In this document: positions 37,348 to 47,524 of the stretch, in pieces | How the letters are laid out: every line of letters begins with the position of its first letter | Position numbering within the stretch: the stretch's first letter is position 1 | Source: Corynebacterium sp. p3-SID1241 | Lineage (GTDB): Bacteria > Actinomycetota > Actinomycetes > Mycobacteriales > Mycobacteriaceae | Direction of reading: 5' to 3' | Assembly (NCBI GenBank): GCA_025144025.1 | Contig: JALXWS010000003.1 | Location: 173,761-237,760 of the forward strand | Length of the DNA: 64,000 bases | Program-made: the position numbers and the translations under genes | The notes under the pieces: model-generated | Database searches by the model: none | The model's input: the letters and a program-made list of their open reading frames with translations, nothing else | What the model was told of the DNA's origin: nothing

Positions 37348-37370
37348 AGCCACGGGAGGCACCCGTGGCT
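37348..37370 (-). terminator. Terminator of the DJ-1/PfpI gene
   Basis: Stem AGCCACGGG/CCCGTGGCT, followed on the minus strand by a run of six T, 17 bases after the stop codon. Confidence 0.85.
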
Positions 37371-37386
37371 ATATGCGGAAAGAGCT

Positions 37387-37920
37387 TTAGTGCTGGCCCT
37401 CCGCAAATTCCTCAACCAGCTTAGCGTTAAAGGCTGGGAGATCATCCGGCGTGCGGGAAGAAACCAAGCCCTGGTCGCAATGGACTTCCTCGTCCACCCA
37501 AGTGGCACCAGCATTGCGCAAGTCTGTCTGCAGGGATGGGAAGGAGGTAAGCGTGCGGCCCTTGAGGGCATCAGCGTCCGTCAAGATCCATGCACCGTGG
37601 CAGATTGCACCGAGCGGGAGGTCCTTGCTCATGTGGTTACGCACGATTTCTACTGCGGCCTTATCCAAACGCAGCAGGTCAGCATTGTTGGTACCGCCGG
37701 GCAAGATGATGCCATCGAAAGACTCGCCGGTAGAGTCAGCGGTAGTGGCATCCACGGAAATCTCCGTACCCTTCTTACCGGTGATGGTGCCGGCCTCTGG
37801 GGCGATAACACGCACGGTTGCTCCGGCGTTCTTCACGGCCTCCAGCGGGGAGGTTAGCTCAGAGTCTTCAAAGTCATTGGTAGCGATGATGGCAATGGTC
37901 TTGTTTTCTAGTTCAGCCAT
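37387..37920 (-). CDS. DJ-1/PfpI-family protein
   Basis: A 177-residue type 1 glutamine-amidotransferase-like protein of the PfpI/YhbO branch, associated with deglycase or stress-protection activity. The nucleophile elbow is GAICHGAWIL (Cys near residue 103), with a Glu near residue 17 in NDFEDSELTSPLEAV as the usual partner. The ATG has AGGAGG at ideal distance. A strong terminator follows, so it is a single-gene unit. Confidence 0.9.
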   Translation of the reverse strand: MAELENKTIAIIATNDFEDSELTSPLEAVKNAGATVRVIAPEAGTITGKKGTEISVDATTADSTGESFDGIILPGGTNNADLLRLDKAAVEIVRNHMSKDLPLGAICHGAWILTDADALKGRTLTSFPSLQTDLRNAGATWVDEEVHCDQGLVSSRTPDDLPAFNAKLVEEFAEGQH

Positions 37921-38049
37921 AATGCGGCCTCCTTTGTTCGGGTACGCCGCCCACAGTAACGCGGAGTTATTCTATTCGCGATCTTCTTTTCTCCTTTGGG
38001 GCCAAGACCCTCGCCCTCCGCCAAAGACCAAGCTCAGACCGGCGTGGAA

Positions 38050-39135
38050 TCAGCCGCCAATTTTAAAGTCGCATACATCGCCATCCTGCATGATGTAGTC
38101 TTTGCCTTCTTGGCGGACCTTGCCGTGTGCGCGGGCCTCTGCCATGGAGCCCGTCGCCACGAGGTCATCGTAGGAAACGATCTCGGCCTTAATGAACTTC
38201 TTCTCAAAGTCAGTGTGAATAACGCCAGCGGCCTGCGGGGCGGCAGAGCCCTGCTTGATAGTCCACGCGCGGGCTTCCTTCTCACCTGCGGTGAGGTAAG
38301 TCTGCAGCCCCAGGGTGGCGAAGCCTGCCTTGGCCAAGGTAGCCAGGCCGGGCTCATCTTGGCCTACGGCCTCGAGCAATTCGCGCGCTTCGTCTTCTTC
38401 CAGCTCGAGCAGCTCGGTTTCGGTCTGTGCGTCTAGGAAAACGGCCTCGGCTGGGGCAACGAGCTGGCGCAGTTCTTCCTTCTTAGCGTCGTCGGTAAGC
38501 ACGGCCTCGTCCGAGTTAAAGACATAGAGGAAAGGCTTGGCAGTCATCAGGTGCAGATCGCGCACGAGGGAAAGGTCAATCTCGCCCTCCTTCGCGGCGG
38601 CGAAGAGGGTGCGATCATCTTCCAGAATCTCCTGGGCCTTCTTGGTTGCTTCCACCTCAGCGACCAGGTCCTTATTCTTGCGCGCATCTTTTTCTAGACG
38701 TGGCAAGGCCTTTTCGATGGTCTGGAGGTCCGCAAGGATGAGCTCGGTATTAATAACGGAGATATCGTTGCGCGGGTCAACCTTGCCATCGACGTGGATG
38801 ACGTTGTCATCGGAGAAAGCGCGCACCACCTGGCAAATGGCATCCGCCTCGCGGATATTAGCTAGGAAGGCATTGCCCATGCCCTCGCCCTGGGAGGCAC
38901 CGGAGACGATGCCGGCGATATCCACGAACGATACGGTGGCAGGAAGAATGCGCTCAGAGTTAAACATTTCCGCCAAGCGGGTCAGGCGGACATCCGGCAA
39001 CTCCACCAGGCCCACGTTGGGCTCGATGGTGGCGAACGGGTAGTTCGCCGCCAAGATCTCAGAACGGGTTAGGGCATTAAACAAAGTGGACTTGCCCACG
39101 TTGGGCAGGCCGACGATTCCTAGTGTAAGACTCAC
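38050..39135 (-). CDS. ychF: YchF/OLA1 ATPase
   Basis: A 361-residue ribosome-associated P-loop ATPase of the Obg superfamily, involved in redox-stress response and translation. G1 is GLPNVGKSTLFNAL, G3 is DIAGIVSGASQGEGMGN, and YVFNSDE stands in the G4 place that makes the family prefer ATP. A C-terminal TGS domain (about 275-360) ends in DYIMQDGDVCDFKIG. GTG start, with AGGA nine bases upstream. Confidence 0.96.
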   Translation of the reverse strand: MSLTLGIVGLPNVGKSTLFNALTRSEILAANYPFATIEPNVGLVELPDVRLTRLAEMFNSERILPATVSFVDIAGIVSGASQGEGMGNAFLANIREADAICQVVRAFSDDNVIHVDGKVDPRNDISVINTELILADLQTIEKALPRLEKDARKNKDLVAEVEATKKAQEILEDDRTLFAAAKEGEIDLSLVRDLHLMTAKPFLYVFNSDEAVLTDDAKKEELRQLVAPAEAVFLDAQTETELLELEEDEARELLEAVGQDEPGLATLAKAGFATLGLQTYLTAGEKEARAWTIKQGSAAPQAAGVIHTDFEKKFIKAEIVSYDDLVATGSMAEARAHGKVRQEGKDYIMQDGDVCDFKIGG

Positions 39136-39182
39136 GGGGCCAATCCTAACGCACCCGCTTTCTTTTAAGGCAAGATGGTGGG

Positions 39183-40652
39183 GTGAGTTCTGATAGCCAA
39201 CCGCTGCCCGATGACCCTCAAGCGGGCTTGGGCGATAAGTTTGATGAAAGCTTCGATACCAGCAAGCTGGAGGATGTATCGCCGCATCCGCCAGGCGATC
39301 AGGTTGACCGCTCGGTCATCGCCGGCGAGGTGGTTAAGTCCGCGTCCCTGTGGGCGGTCCGCCTACTCATCATCTGCGTGTTCCTCTATGCCCTCTACCG
39401 CCTGCTCGGTAATTTCTGGCAGGGCATCTTGCCGGTACTTTTGGCGCTTATCATTTGCACCGTCCTAGCGCCCGTGGCTAAGAAGCTGCGCGGTATAGGC
39501 CTTCCCGCCGCTTTGGCGGCCGCCGTAACTATTTTGGTGTCTTTCACAGCCGTGGGTGGGCTCATTGCCTTCGTCGCGCCAGACTTCATGCGTCAATCCC
39601 GTTCGCTGTATTTGCAGACGGTGTCCGGCATCCAAAGCTTGCAACTATGGGCCCAGGGCCCGCCTCTCAACCTCGATAGCGAGGATATGAGCAGCTATAT
39701 CGATGAAGCGGCTTCCTGGCTGCAGCAGCGCGCCGGTGCCATCGCCGGATCGGTCTTCACCGGCATCGGCACGGCCACATCGATCCTGGTCACCCTCTTT
39801 ATCGTGTTGGTGCTTACCTTCTTCTTCCTCAAGGACGGCGCCAAGTTTTTGCCTTGGCTGCGCGATGCTACCGGCAAGCGCGCCGGCTGGCACCTCACGG
39901 AGCTGCTTACTCGCGCCTGGAATACGCTGGGCGGTTTCATTCGCGCCCAGGCGGTTGTCTCGCTTGTCGACGCCATCTTTATCGGCATCGGCCTCGCCCT
40001 TATCGGCGTCCCTTTGGCCATGGCCTTGGCGATTATCACCTTTATCGCCGGGTTTATCCCCTTTGTAGGTGCCATCGTGGCCGGCGCCCTTTCGGTCACC
40101 ATTGCGTTGGTGTCTCTTGGAATCACCAAGGCCTTACTGGTTTTAGGCCTAGTTCTGCTGGTCCAACAGCTGGAGGGCAATGTGCTCTCGCCGTGGCTGC
40201 AGTCCAAGGCAATGGACCTGCACCCAGTCATCGTCTTGGTCTCCGTGACGGTCGGCTCCGCTCTCTTTGGCCTCGTGGGTGGTTTCCTTGCGGTTCCAAC
40301 CGCCGCAATGTTTGCCGTGGCCTACCGCTACGGGCAGGACATGATTAAGCTCCAGTCCGGTGAAAAGACCGCAGCAGATTTGGACTTTTCCACTGTGGCT
40401 GGCTATCTCATCGGCCGCTACACCGAAGACCAAGGGCGTTATAAGCGCGAGGCGTGGCTACAAATGCCAGACTATGCTGCCCCAGAAGGCGCGTTTGCCG
40501 ACGTCTCTGCTGACGGCGATTTAGACTCCCTCGACGCCGCCCTCAACGTAGAGTCCACCCCACAGGAGCATCGAAAACCCGGCATGCGCGCTAACCTGCG
40601 GCGTGCGCGCGACGCCTTCGAAGGGCTTTTGAACGGAGATTCGAAAAAGTAG
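39183..40652 (+). CDS. AI-2E-family transporter
   Basis: A 489-residue membrane protein of the AI-2E/PerM family, with seven to eight membrane helices between about residues 55 and 400. The conserved QLEGNVLSPWLQSKAMDLHP-type segment is present near residue 320. A hydrophilic N-terminal extension (about 1-50) and a long C-terminal tail are outside the domain. It starts with GTG and lies divergent from ychF. Members export small molecules or ions; the specific substrate here is unknown. Confidence 0.85.
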   Translation: MSSDSQPLPDDPQAGLGDKFDESFDTSKLEDVSPHPPGDQVDRSVIAGEVVKSASLWAVRLLIICVFLYALYRLLGNFWQGILPVLLALIICTVLAPVAKKLRGIGLPAALAAAVTILVSFTAVGGLIAFVAPDFMRQSRSLYLQTVSGIQSLQLWAQGPPLNLDSEDMSSYIDEAASWLQQRAGAIAGSVFTGIGTATSILVTLFIVLVLTFFFLKDGAKFLPWLRDATGKRAGWHLTELLTRAWNTLGGFIRAQAVVSLVDAIFIGIGLALIGVPLAMALAIITFIAGFIPFVGAIVAGALSVTIALVSLGITKALLVLGLVLLVQQLEGNVLSPWLQSKAMDLHPVIVLVSVTVGSALFGLVGGFLAVPTAAMFAVAYRYGQDMIKLQSGEKTAADLDFSTVAGYLIGRYTEDQGRYKREAWLQMPDYAAPEGAFADVSADGDLDSLDAALNVESTPQEHRKPGMRANLRRARDAFEGLLNGDSKK

Positions 40653-40688
40653 TAGGTTGTGTCGGCAGCACATGCCATGCTGGAGACT

Positions 40689-41759
40689 ATGACTTCCACT
40701 TTGCCCGTGCTGCTACTTTTTATCGGCCTCATCCTTGGCGCGGTGATGGGCTGGCTAGCCCATTCCTACTCCGCCACTCGTTCTGCGCCGAGCGCCGAAC
40801 ACCGCGCGCTACAGGATTCACAGCGCCGCCAAGCCGAGCTCCAACCGCTAGAAAAGGCCATGGACCGCTTGGGATTTCAGCTCCAAGAAATTGAGGAAGA
40901 TCGCAGCGCACTGCTCGCATCCCTATCGAGCCAAGTACAGGCGGTTACCCGTACCTCCTCCCGTCTTAATGAACGCACCGATAAGCTCGTCAGCGCCTTG
41001 CGCTCGCCGAATGTTCGTGGACGTTGGGGCGAGGTGCAGTTAGAGCGCGTTGTCGAACTTGGAGGCATGACCAAGCATGTGGACTTTGACTGCCAAGTCT
41101 CTGCGCCGCTCGGCGGGCGAATAGTTCGCCCGGACATGCTCATCAACTTGGCCGGTGGCCGCCATATCATCGTGGATGCCAAGGTTCCTTTTACTTCTTA
41201 CCTCGATGCCCTTGAAACAGAGGACCCAGAAGAACACGCTGGTTTCCTGCGCCGTCATGCACATTTGATGCGCGGGCATATTCAAGCTCTGTCCCAAAAG
41301 GACTACATCGAAGCTTTTCAGCCCACTCCGGAGTTCGTGATCCTTTTTGTTCCTGCCGATCCTTTCCTCGATGCCGCCCTTTCGGTGAATCCTGAGCTCA
41401 TCGAGTATGCCTTTGAACACAACGTGGTGATCGCCACCCCCAGCTCCCTTTTTGCACTCTTGCGCACAGTGGCTATGGGCTGGCAGCAAGAGGACATTTC
41501 TGCCAAAGCCAAGGAGGTCCAGCGCTTAGGCCGCGAACTATACACGCGCCTGAATACCCTATCTGCGCATTATGGAAAGGTTGGTCACAACCTAGAAAAG
41601 GCGGTCGAGGCCTATAATGCCACACTGTCCTCACTCGATTCACGCGTGGGTGTTACCGCCCGGAAATTGCATGAGATGGATATACCGGGCCGCACGGACC
41701 GCACTCCTCGTGAACCGTTGCCCATTGACACCTGGCCCCGCGGGCATTCAGCACCATAA
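40689..41759 (+). CDS. rmuC: DNA recombination protein RmuC
   Basis: A 356-residue protein with one N-terminal membrane helix (PVLLLFIGLILGAVMGWLAH), a coiled-coil region (about 30-100) and the RmuC core with the restriction-enzyme-like fold (RGRWGEVQLERVVELGGM, then RIVRPDMLINLAGGRHIIVD and DAKVPFTSYLDA). It is linked to limiting DNA rearrangements in other bacteria. An in-frame GTG lies ten codons upstream; I prefer ATG 40689, which begins right at the helix and has GGAG nearby, but both sites are mediocre. Confidence 0.88.
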   Translation: MTSTLPVLLLFIGLILGAVMGWLAHSYSATRSAPSAEHRALQDSQRRQAELQPLEKAMDRLGFQLQEIEEDRSALLASLSSQVQAVTRTSSRLNERTDKLVSALRSPNVRGRWGEVQLERVVELGGMTKHVDFDCQVSAPLGGRIVRPDMLINLAGGRHIIVDAKVPFTSYLDALETEDPEEHAGFLRRHAHLMRGHIQALSQKDYIEAFQPTPEFVILFVPADPFLDAALSVNPELIEYAFEHNVVIATPSSLFALLRTVAMGWQQEDISAKAKEVQRLGRELYTRLNTLSAHYGKVGHNLEKAVEAYNATLSSLDSRVGVTARKLHEMDIPGRTDRTPREPLPIDTWPRGHSAP

Positions 41760-41821
41760 ATCTGGCGCTTTGGTGCGTGGAAATGGCCATAGCTAGGTAC
41801 CAACCGGTAGGATCTTTCGAC

Positions 41822-42625
41822 GTGTCACAAGCCAAGCAAAGAAAGTCCTCCGCCGCCCAAAGCTCCGGTCTCCCCAGTATCGCGCTGGGCAAGGGCCTTG
41901 GGCTGCTCGCGGCAATCTTGCTCACCGGCGCGTTGATTTCCATCCTTATGGGTGCCCTGGGATGGGTCTACCTCGCGTTCCTTGTCATCGGCTCGCTACT
42001 GGTAGGCCTTGTAGTAGAAGAACGCGGCCTTTTCCTTACCGTTGCTTCCATCCCCATTTTCTACGCCTTCACGGTGGTATTGGCCGGATTCTTTATCACT
42101 AAGGCCAACCTGCCCGAGGGAGCTTCATCCTTTTCCAAGACCGCGATTGTCACTTCGGCTTTTCCCCTTGTACAAAACTTTTTGTGGCTCCTCATCGCTT
42201 TGGTAGGAGCGGGGGTCATTGGCTGGCTACGGTGGGTGCGCTACCGCAAGACTGCTCGGCGCATCGTCGATAGGGAGGCTGCTTCGCGCCGTACTGAAGC
42301 GGAACAAGACCGCCGCAATCGTGCAGAGCGCCTTTCTGTAGCGGAGTTAATGGCGCGAGATAAACCCGTAAAAGATTCTAAGGCCCCCAAAGCCACTCCG
42401 CAGCGTACTCGGGCCGCCCACACGCTGAAGAAATCTCGCCCCGCGCCGAAGGACCGCCTGCGCGGCCGCGATCGCGAGGAGCGGCGCCGCCTGCAACAAG
42501 AAGAGCGCGAGAACCCACGCCGCCCAGATCCATCCCGGCGCGCCGGCGACTCGGTACCCGCTTCCAAAGCGCAGAAAGAACAGACCAAACAAGGGTGGGA
42601 CGATAACCTCTACGACGAAGATTAA
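41822..42625 (+). CDS. DUF6542-type membrane protein
   Basis: A 267-residue protein with four membrane helices (about residues 20-40, 45-62, 70-95 and 115-140), then a long highly basic cytosolic tail (about 150-267) rich in Arg/Lys/Glu. A membrane protein occupies this place beside ychF and ispH in Mycobacterium tuberculosis. GTG 41822 has AGGA nine bases upstream. A terminator follows. Function unknown; the tail could bind nucleic acid or be a coiled coil. Confidence 0.7.
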   Translation: MSQAKQRKSSAAQSSGLPSIALGKGLGLLAAILLTGALISILMGALGWVYLAFLVIGSLLVGLVVEERGLFLTVASIPIFYAFTVVLAGFFITKANLPEGASSFSKTAIVTSAFPLVQNFLWLLIALVGAGVIGWLRWVRYRKTARRIVDREAASRRTEAEQDRRNRAERLSVAELMARDKPVKDSKAPKATPQRTRAAHTLKKSRPAPKDRLRGRDREERRRLQQEERENPRRPDPSRRAGDSVPASKAQKEQTKQGWDDNLYDED

Positions 42626-42632
42626 AAACAAA

Positions 42633-42652
42633 AAGGCCCGTTTCCGGGCCTT
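42633..42652. terminator. Terminator between DUF6542 gene and ispH
   Basis: AAGGCCCG and CGGGCCTT around a short loop, with A and T runs on both sides, so it can serve both converging genes. Confidence 0.8.
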
Positions 42653-42691
42653 CCTTCGTTTTAACTGCTTTGCCGCAGTGCTAGGCACCGC

Positions 42692-43642
42692 TTAGGTGCG
42701 AGCTGGGCGCAAATCACGTGGGAGGGCAAAGGTAATGGTCTCGGTGGAAGTGGTGACCTGCTCTACATCGCTGTACCCGCGCTCATCTAGGAACTCCAAT
42801 ACCTCACGTACGAGCAATTCCGGAACGGATGCGCCACAGGTAACGCCGACGGTGCGGACGTCTTCCAGCCAAGCATCATCGATTTCCTTGGCAAAATCCA
42901 CAAGGTGAGAGGCCTTGGAGCCAGCCTCGAGTGCTACCTCTACCAAGCGCACCGAGTTAGAGGAATTTTTTGAGCCCACCACAATCATCAGGTCGCACTT
43001 AGGTGCGATGGCCTTGACAGATTCCTGGCGGTTTTGGGTGGCGTAGCAAATATCGTCTGAAGGCGGGTTCTCTAGGTGTGGGAAGCGCTCGCGCAGCTTG
43101 TTGACAATGGTAATGGTCTCATCTACTGAAAGCGTAGTTTGGGAGAGCCAGATTAGCTTTTCATCCTGTAGGAAATCCGGCAGCTTAGCAACGCCGTCTA
43201 CACCATCGACAAGGTGGGTGACCTCAGGAGCTTCACCGGCGGTTCCTTCCACCTCTTCGTGACCCTCGTGGCCAACCAAGAGGATATGGTACCCATCGCG
43301 CTGGAATCGTTGGGCTTCCTTGTGCACCTTGGTTACCAAAGGACAAGTCGCGTCCAATGTAAGTTGCTTTCGCTCCGTAGCCTCCGCGCGCACGGCGGGG
43401 GAAATGCCGTGGGCTGAGAATACTAGATGAGCACCTTCGGGCGCTTCAGAAGCCTCGTTAACAAAAATGACGCCGCGTTCTGCCAAAGATTCTACGACGT
43501 AACGATTGTGCACGATTTGTTTGCGTACATAAATGGGCGCGCCGTACTTTTCTAGCGCCTTTTCCACGGTCTCGACCGCGCGGTCTACACCTGCGCAGTA
43601 TCCGCGCGGAGCCGCAAGGAGAACATTTTTACCATCAGTCAT
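42692..43642 (-). CDS. ispH: 4-hydroxy-3-methylbut-2-enyl diphosphate reductase
   Basis: Iron-sulfur enzyme that makes IPP and DMAPP in the last step of the MEP isoprenoid pathway. The three cluster cysteines stand in [22 protein letters not shown] and [10 protein letters not shown], and the conserved TQNRQESV stretch is present. The 316-residue length is normal. It is divergent from xseA, an arrangement also seen in mycobacteria. It supplies precursors for the cis-prenyl transferase at 58.1 kb. Confidence 0.96.
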   Translation of the reverse strand: MTDGKNVLLAAPRGYCAGVDRAVETVEKALEKYGAPIYVRKQIVHNRYVVESLAERGVIFVNEASEAPEGAHLVFSAHGISPAVRAEATERKQLTLDATCPLVTKVHKEAQRFQRDGYHILLVGHEGHEEVEGTAGEAPEVTHLVDGVDGVAKLPDFLQDEKLIWLSQTTLSVDETITIVNKLRERFPHLENPPSDDICYATQNRQESVKAIAPKCDLMIVVGSKNSSNSVRLVEVALEAGSKASHLVDFAKEIDDAWLEDVRTVGVTCGASVPELLVREVLEFLDERGYSDVEQVTTSTETITFALPRDLRPART

Positions 43643-43783
43643 GGCTCCCAGAGTATCGAAACACTACACAAAACAATAGTGGACCCACACGCCACCATTC
43701 TGCCTACCCCAAGAGAGACGGAAGGGCGCACTGGCCCTTAAACTAGGGAGAAAATCACGGCAGACTGAAGAAAGGGAGGCTGT

Positions 43784-45025
43784 GTGAATCAACCGGCAAA
43801 TACCCCGGAGACTCCCTGGCCCGTTGGCAAGGTCAATGACCAAGTCAAGGGCTGGATCGAGCGGCTAGGTTACCTGTGGGTAGAGGGACAGTTGACCCAA
43901 ATCAATTTTAAACCCACGTGGAAGCTGTCCTACCTCACGCTGCGAGACGTGCAGCAGGAAAAGTCCGTCCAGCTAACCTGCCCATCATCCATGCTGCAAT
44001 CTTTATCGGCACCGCTCAAGGACGGCGACCGCGTCATTGTTTATGGAAAACCGGCTTTCTATGCCGGCCGTGGCTCCTTCTCGCTGTGGACCACGGAGAT
44101 TCGCCATGTCGGAATCGGCGATTTATTAGCCCGCATTGAAAAATTGCGCCAGCAACTTTCCGCCGAGGGCTTATTCGATCCCTCTCGCAAACGGACGCTT
44201 CCCTATCTGCCGTACAAGATTGGATTAATCACCGGCCGTGGTTCAGCTGCGGAGCGTGATGTGATGTCAGTTGCCCATGACCGATGGCCAGCAGTGCAAT
44301 TCCACGTTATTAATACCGCAGTCCAGGGCGCAAATACCGTGCCAGAAATTATTGATGCACTCCAGCAGCTCGACGCCGATCCAGAGGTAGATGTCATCAT
44401 CATTGCCCGAGGTGGCGGATCTGTGGAAGACCTCCTGCCTTTTTCTGAGGAAGCGTTGCAACGCGCTGTGTCCGCGGCTGGGACTCCGGTGGTCTCCGCC
44501 ATTGGTCACGAGCCCGATAGCCCGGTGCTTGATAACGTGGCTGACCTTCGTGCGGCCACGCCAACGGACGCTGCAAAGCGCGTCGTGCCTTCCGTGGTTG
44601 AGGAGCGCGCCGTAGTCGCCGAGGCCCGGTCGCGCATAGCCGGTGCCCTTCGCGGGTGGGTAGAAAGGGAACGGCGAGGTCTAGACAATATCCGCTCTCG
44701 GCCCGTCATGGCGGACCCGATGACGCCCATCCGTGCCCGCCGTGAAGAGGTAGACCGCACCCGCACCACCATGCGCCGAGAGATGGATGTCATGCTCGAG
44801 CGCGAGGCTCGCCATGTGGAATCTCTCCGCGCGCGCATTTCGGCGTTGGGACCTTCGGCAACGCTGGCCCGTGGGTATTCCATCGTGCAGGTGGTACCCA
44901 AGGATGGTTCCGACCCCGAGGTTGTTACCTCTTATGAGCAATCCCCTCCCGGCGCGCAATTGCGCATTCGCGTGGGCGATGGGTCTATCACCGCTGTTTC
45001 TATGGCCTCCCAGGCCGCCGATTAA
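43784..45025 (+). CDS. xseA: Exodeoxyribonuclease VII large subunit
   Basis: Single-strand-specific nuclease subunit, 413 residues. An OB-fold domain (about 15-115) is followed by the catalytic core with [18 protein letters not shown] and [19 protein letters not shown], then a coiled-coil region and the C-terminal [12 protein letters not shown] 43784 has GGGAGG five bases upstream. It is followed 21 bases later by xseB, with which it forms the enzyme. Confidence 0.95.
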   Translation: MNQPANTPETPWPVGKVNDQVKGWIERLGYLWVEGQLTQINFKPTWKLSYLTLRDVQQEKSVQLTCPSSMLQSLSAPLKDGDRVIVYGKPAFYAGRGSFSLWTTEIRHVGIGDLLARIEKLRQQLSAEGLFDPSRKRTLPYLPYKIGLITGRGSAAERDVMSVAHDRWPAVQFHVINTAVQGANTVPEIIDALQQLDADPEVDVIIIARGGGSVEDLLPFSEEALQRAVSAAGTPVVSAIGHEPDSPVLDNVADLRAATPTDAAKRVVPSVVEERAVVAEARSRIAGALRGWVERERRGLDNIRSRPVMADPMTPIRARREEVDRTRTTMRREMDVMLEREARHVESLRARISALGPSATLARGYSIVQVVPKDGSDPEVVTSYEQSPPGAQLRIRVGDGSITAVSMASQAAD

Positions 45026-45046
45026 TCACTATACGAGGAGAAAATA

Positions 45047-45316
45047 ATGTCCGATGACACAATTGGTACCGGCCAACCGGGCCAGGATGCCTTTACCCCA
45101 GTAGAAGAACTGAGCTATGAACAAGCCCGCGAGGAGCTTATTGAAACCGTCAAAATCCTAGAGCTCGGCCAAATGGGCTTGGACGAATCACTGAAGTATT
45201 GGGAGCGCGGTGAGGCGCTTGCCCGCGCATGCGAGGCGCACCTAGACGGCGCGGCAAAGCGCGTGGAAGATGCCCTTGATAAGGCCGAAGAAGCACAGAC
45301 TGAGGGAGAAAACTAG
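45047..45316 (+). CDS. xseB: Exodeoxyribonuclease VII small subunit
   Basis: An 89-residue helical subunit of exonuclease [22 protein letters not shown] and [17 protein letters not shown] are the family signature. GAGGAG precedes the ATG. Its stop overlaps the next start by one base (TAGTG). Confidence 0.95.
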   Translation: MSDDTIGTGQPGQDAFTPVEELSYEQAREELIETVKILELGQMGLDESLKYWERGEALARACEAHLDGAAKRVEDALDKAEEAQTEGEN

Positions 45317-45684
45317 TGCAAATATATGGATACCCCGGCGAAAGAGTGGATTTCGTATCAAAATCTGCAGCCGCCGGTTCCATCATGGCAGGAGATTCAC
45401 GCGAGTACGTCGAGGAATTCTTCGGCCCAGCGCATACCCGTAGCGAAGACGAGATCAGCTACTTTTCCCGATCCGTGGTACTGCGCTTTGAAGATGACAA
45501 GGTCCGCGAGATTGCCCTTTATCCGCAGCGCTCCAAGCGTGAGCGCATTGAAGTCTTCGTAGGAAAGACGCGCCTTAGCGGCCTCGATGCGGGTAGTGTA
45601 GCTGAAGTCGTTGCCCGCACGGGAGGCGGTCTTACCGCCTTCCCCACGGAAGAAGGATTGGGCGAGGTTATTTTTCGGCTATAG
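45316..45684 (+). CDS. Hypothetical protein coupled to xseB
   Basis: A 122-residue protein read from a GTG that overlaps the xseB stop by one base. It appears to be a small alpha/beta protein with no signal peptide or membrane segment; charged runs such as PQRSKRERIEV stand in the middle. I recognise no family. Its end overlaps the convergent DUF4245 gene by 17 bases. Coupling to exonuclease VII may be only positional. Confidence 0.7.
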   Translation: MQIYGYPGERVDFVSKSAAAGSIMAGDSREYVEEFFGPAHTRSEDEISYFSRSVVLRFEDDKVREIALYPQRSKRERIEVFVGKTRLSGLDAGSVAEVVARTGGGLTAFPTEEGLGEVIFRL

Positions 45685-46237
45685 GCGCGGCGTCGATAAA
45701 CGCTGCGGTGGCGGCCTCGAAATCGCTGTCATTAGCGGCTCCGGAGATGATGAGGCGGGCATCGCCCAAATCCGTGATCCACAAGCGACGCACGGACCCC
45801 TCGTCGCTTTCAAGTACCCGCACTGTTTTGCCCCCAACCTCGCGAGTGGAGGCAATACCGCGGTAATCGGCGTCGTATTCTTCCCCTGCTTTATCGGCCG
45901 CGATCTGTGTCTGAGTAGATTCCACAAACCCTTGGTCTGCGGTTACCCAGCTCACCACGGTGGCATTTTCTCCGCCCAGATCAACGCGGCGAGCGGCATT
46001 AGCCTCCCAGCCCTCTGGCATATCGGGGTTACGGATCGCGCCTACGCCTGCGCGGGCTTGGGTTTCAAGGAAGGTTTGCTCATCTACTTCCTGCACCGCA
46101 CCCTGCTTCGTTTCGGAATTAATCGAGCAAAGGCCTGTAGCTCCCACGGCCAGCAGCATCATGATCACCACGACGGCGAGGGACAGGGAAATATCCTTCG
46201 CACCTTCAAAAATCTTTGGTCTTTGTTCTGCAGCCAC
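45668..46237 (-). CDS. DUF4245-domain membrane-anchored protein
   Basis: A 189-residue protein with one N-terminal membrane helix (DISLSLAVVVIMMLLAVGAT, about residues 15-34) and an extracytoplasmic DUF4245 domain with the conserved WVT, DYRG and TRLWITD-like stretches. A frame extending 34 codons further lacks support; GTG 46237 has AAGG four bases upstream. The place beside glpX and xseB is the same as in mycobacteria. Function unknown. Confidence 0.82.
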   Translation of the reverse strand: MAAEQRPKIFEGAKDISLSLAVVVIMMLLAVGATGLCSINSETKQGAVQEVDEQTFLETQARAGVGAIRNPDMPEGWEANAARRVDLGGENATVVSWVTADQGFVESTQTQIAADKAGEEYDADYRGIASTREVGGKTVRVLESDEGSVRRLWITDLGDARLIISGAANDSDFEAATAAFIDAAPIAEK

Positions 46238-46425
46238 GCGCCTTAGTATCGCACGCCCTGCTTGCAAAAAGCCACACGGCCCCTTCTTCCCCGCAAGTTT
46301 GGATAACCCCCCACAAATGGGGCGCAAAACCGAACCCATTAGAGCAAAAAAGTGCGAGAATGGAAAGGTAGAGCATCAAGGGGAACACCCCTCGATGAGA
46401 AAACTATGGAAGGCAACCACTACAC

Positions 46426-47439
46426 ATGTCCGAAAATACGTCTTATCTTCCCGACCGCAACCTAGCAATGGAACTGGTTCGTGTCACCGAGGCAGCAGCG
46501 CTTGCTTCCGGCCGCTGGGTAGGCCGCGGCCAGAAGAATGAGGGCGATGGCGCGGCGGTCGACGCCATGCGCAAGCTCATTAACTCCGTGGCAATGAACG
46601 GCGTCGTTGTCATCGGCGAGGGCGAAAAGGATGAGGCCCCGATGCTGTTCAACGGCGAAGAGGTGGGCACCGGCGAAGGTGCCGCCATGGATATCGCCGT
46701 AGACCCAGTCGACGGCACTCGCTTGATGGCAGAAGGCCGCCCCAATGCCATCTCTGTCATCGCCGCTGCCGAGCGCGGGACCATGTATGACCCTTCCGCA
46801 GTCTTCTACATGGAAAAGATTGCTGTCGGCCCAGAGGCCGTGGGGGCCATTGACATCAATGAGTCTGTGGAGTGGAATATCCAATCCGTGGCCAAAGCGA
46901 AGAATATTCGCCCCTCCGACCTCACCGTTGTGGTTCTGGATCGCCCACGCCACGAGCAGCTCATCTCAGAAATTCGCGCTGCAGGAGCCAAGGTGCGTCT
47001 CATTATGGATGGCGACGTAGCCGGCGCCATTGCCACCTGCCAGGACTCCAACTCCATTGACATGATGATGGGCATCGGCGGCACGCCAGAAGGCATCATC
47101 ACGGCTTGCGCTATGCGCTGCATGGGCGGCGAGATCCAGAGCAAGCTGTGGCCTAAGGACGAAGAGGAAGCCGAGAAGGCCCGTGCCGCCGGCCACGATT
47201 TGGACCGCGTGCTCACCACCGCTGACCTGGTCTCCTCTGAGAATTGTTATTTCGCTGCTACCGGCGTAACGAATGGTGACATGCTTCGCGGTGTTTCCTA
47301 CCGCAATTCCGGCGCTACCACTCGCTCTCTAGTCATGCGCTCCAAGTCTGGCACCATCCGCTACATTGACTCCATCCATAAGCTGTCCAAGCTGCAGGAA
47401 TATTCGGTCGTGGATTACAACACCCCGACCAAAAAGTAG
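46426..47439 (+). CDS. glpX: Class II fructose-1,6-bisphosphatase
   Basis: Gluconeogenic phosphatase, 337 residues. Metal and phosphate residues are in [28 protein letters not shown] and the [10 protein letters not shown] loop. In actinobacteria this class is the main FBPase. It is followed by fumC in the same direction with an 85-base gap, so both central-carbon genes may share a transcript. Confidence 0.95.
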   Translation: MSENTSYLPDRNLAMELVRVTEAAALASGRWVGRGQKNEGDGAAVDAMRKLINSVAMNGVVVIGEGEKDEAPMLFNGEEVGTGEGAAMDIAVDPVDGTRLMAEGRPNAISVIAAAERGTMYDPSAVFYMEKIAVGPEAVGAIDINESVEWNIQSVAKAKNIRPSDLTVVVLDRPRHEQLISEIRAAGAKVRLIMDGDVAGAIATCQDSNSIDMMMGIGGTPEGIITACAMRCMGGEIQSKLWPKDEEEAEKARAAGHDLDRVLTTADLVSSENCYFAATGVTNGDMLRGVSYRNSGATTRSLVMRSKSGTIRYIDSIHKLSKLQEYSVVDYNTPTKK

Positions 47440-47524
47440 GGTTCACCCCCGAAGGCGGCCCTCCCCACAAATCTCCGCCATACTGAATGGCACACACTAA
47501 ACAAGTAACTGAGGTGATCTTCAC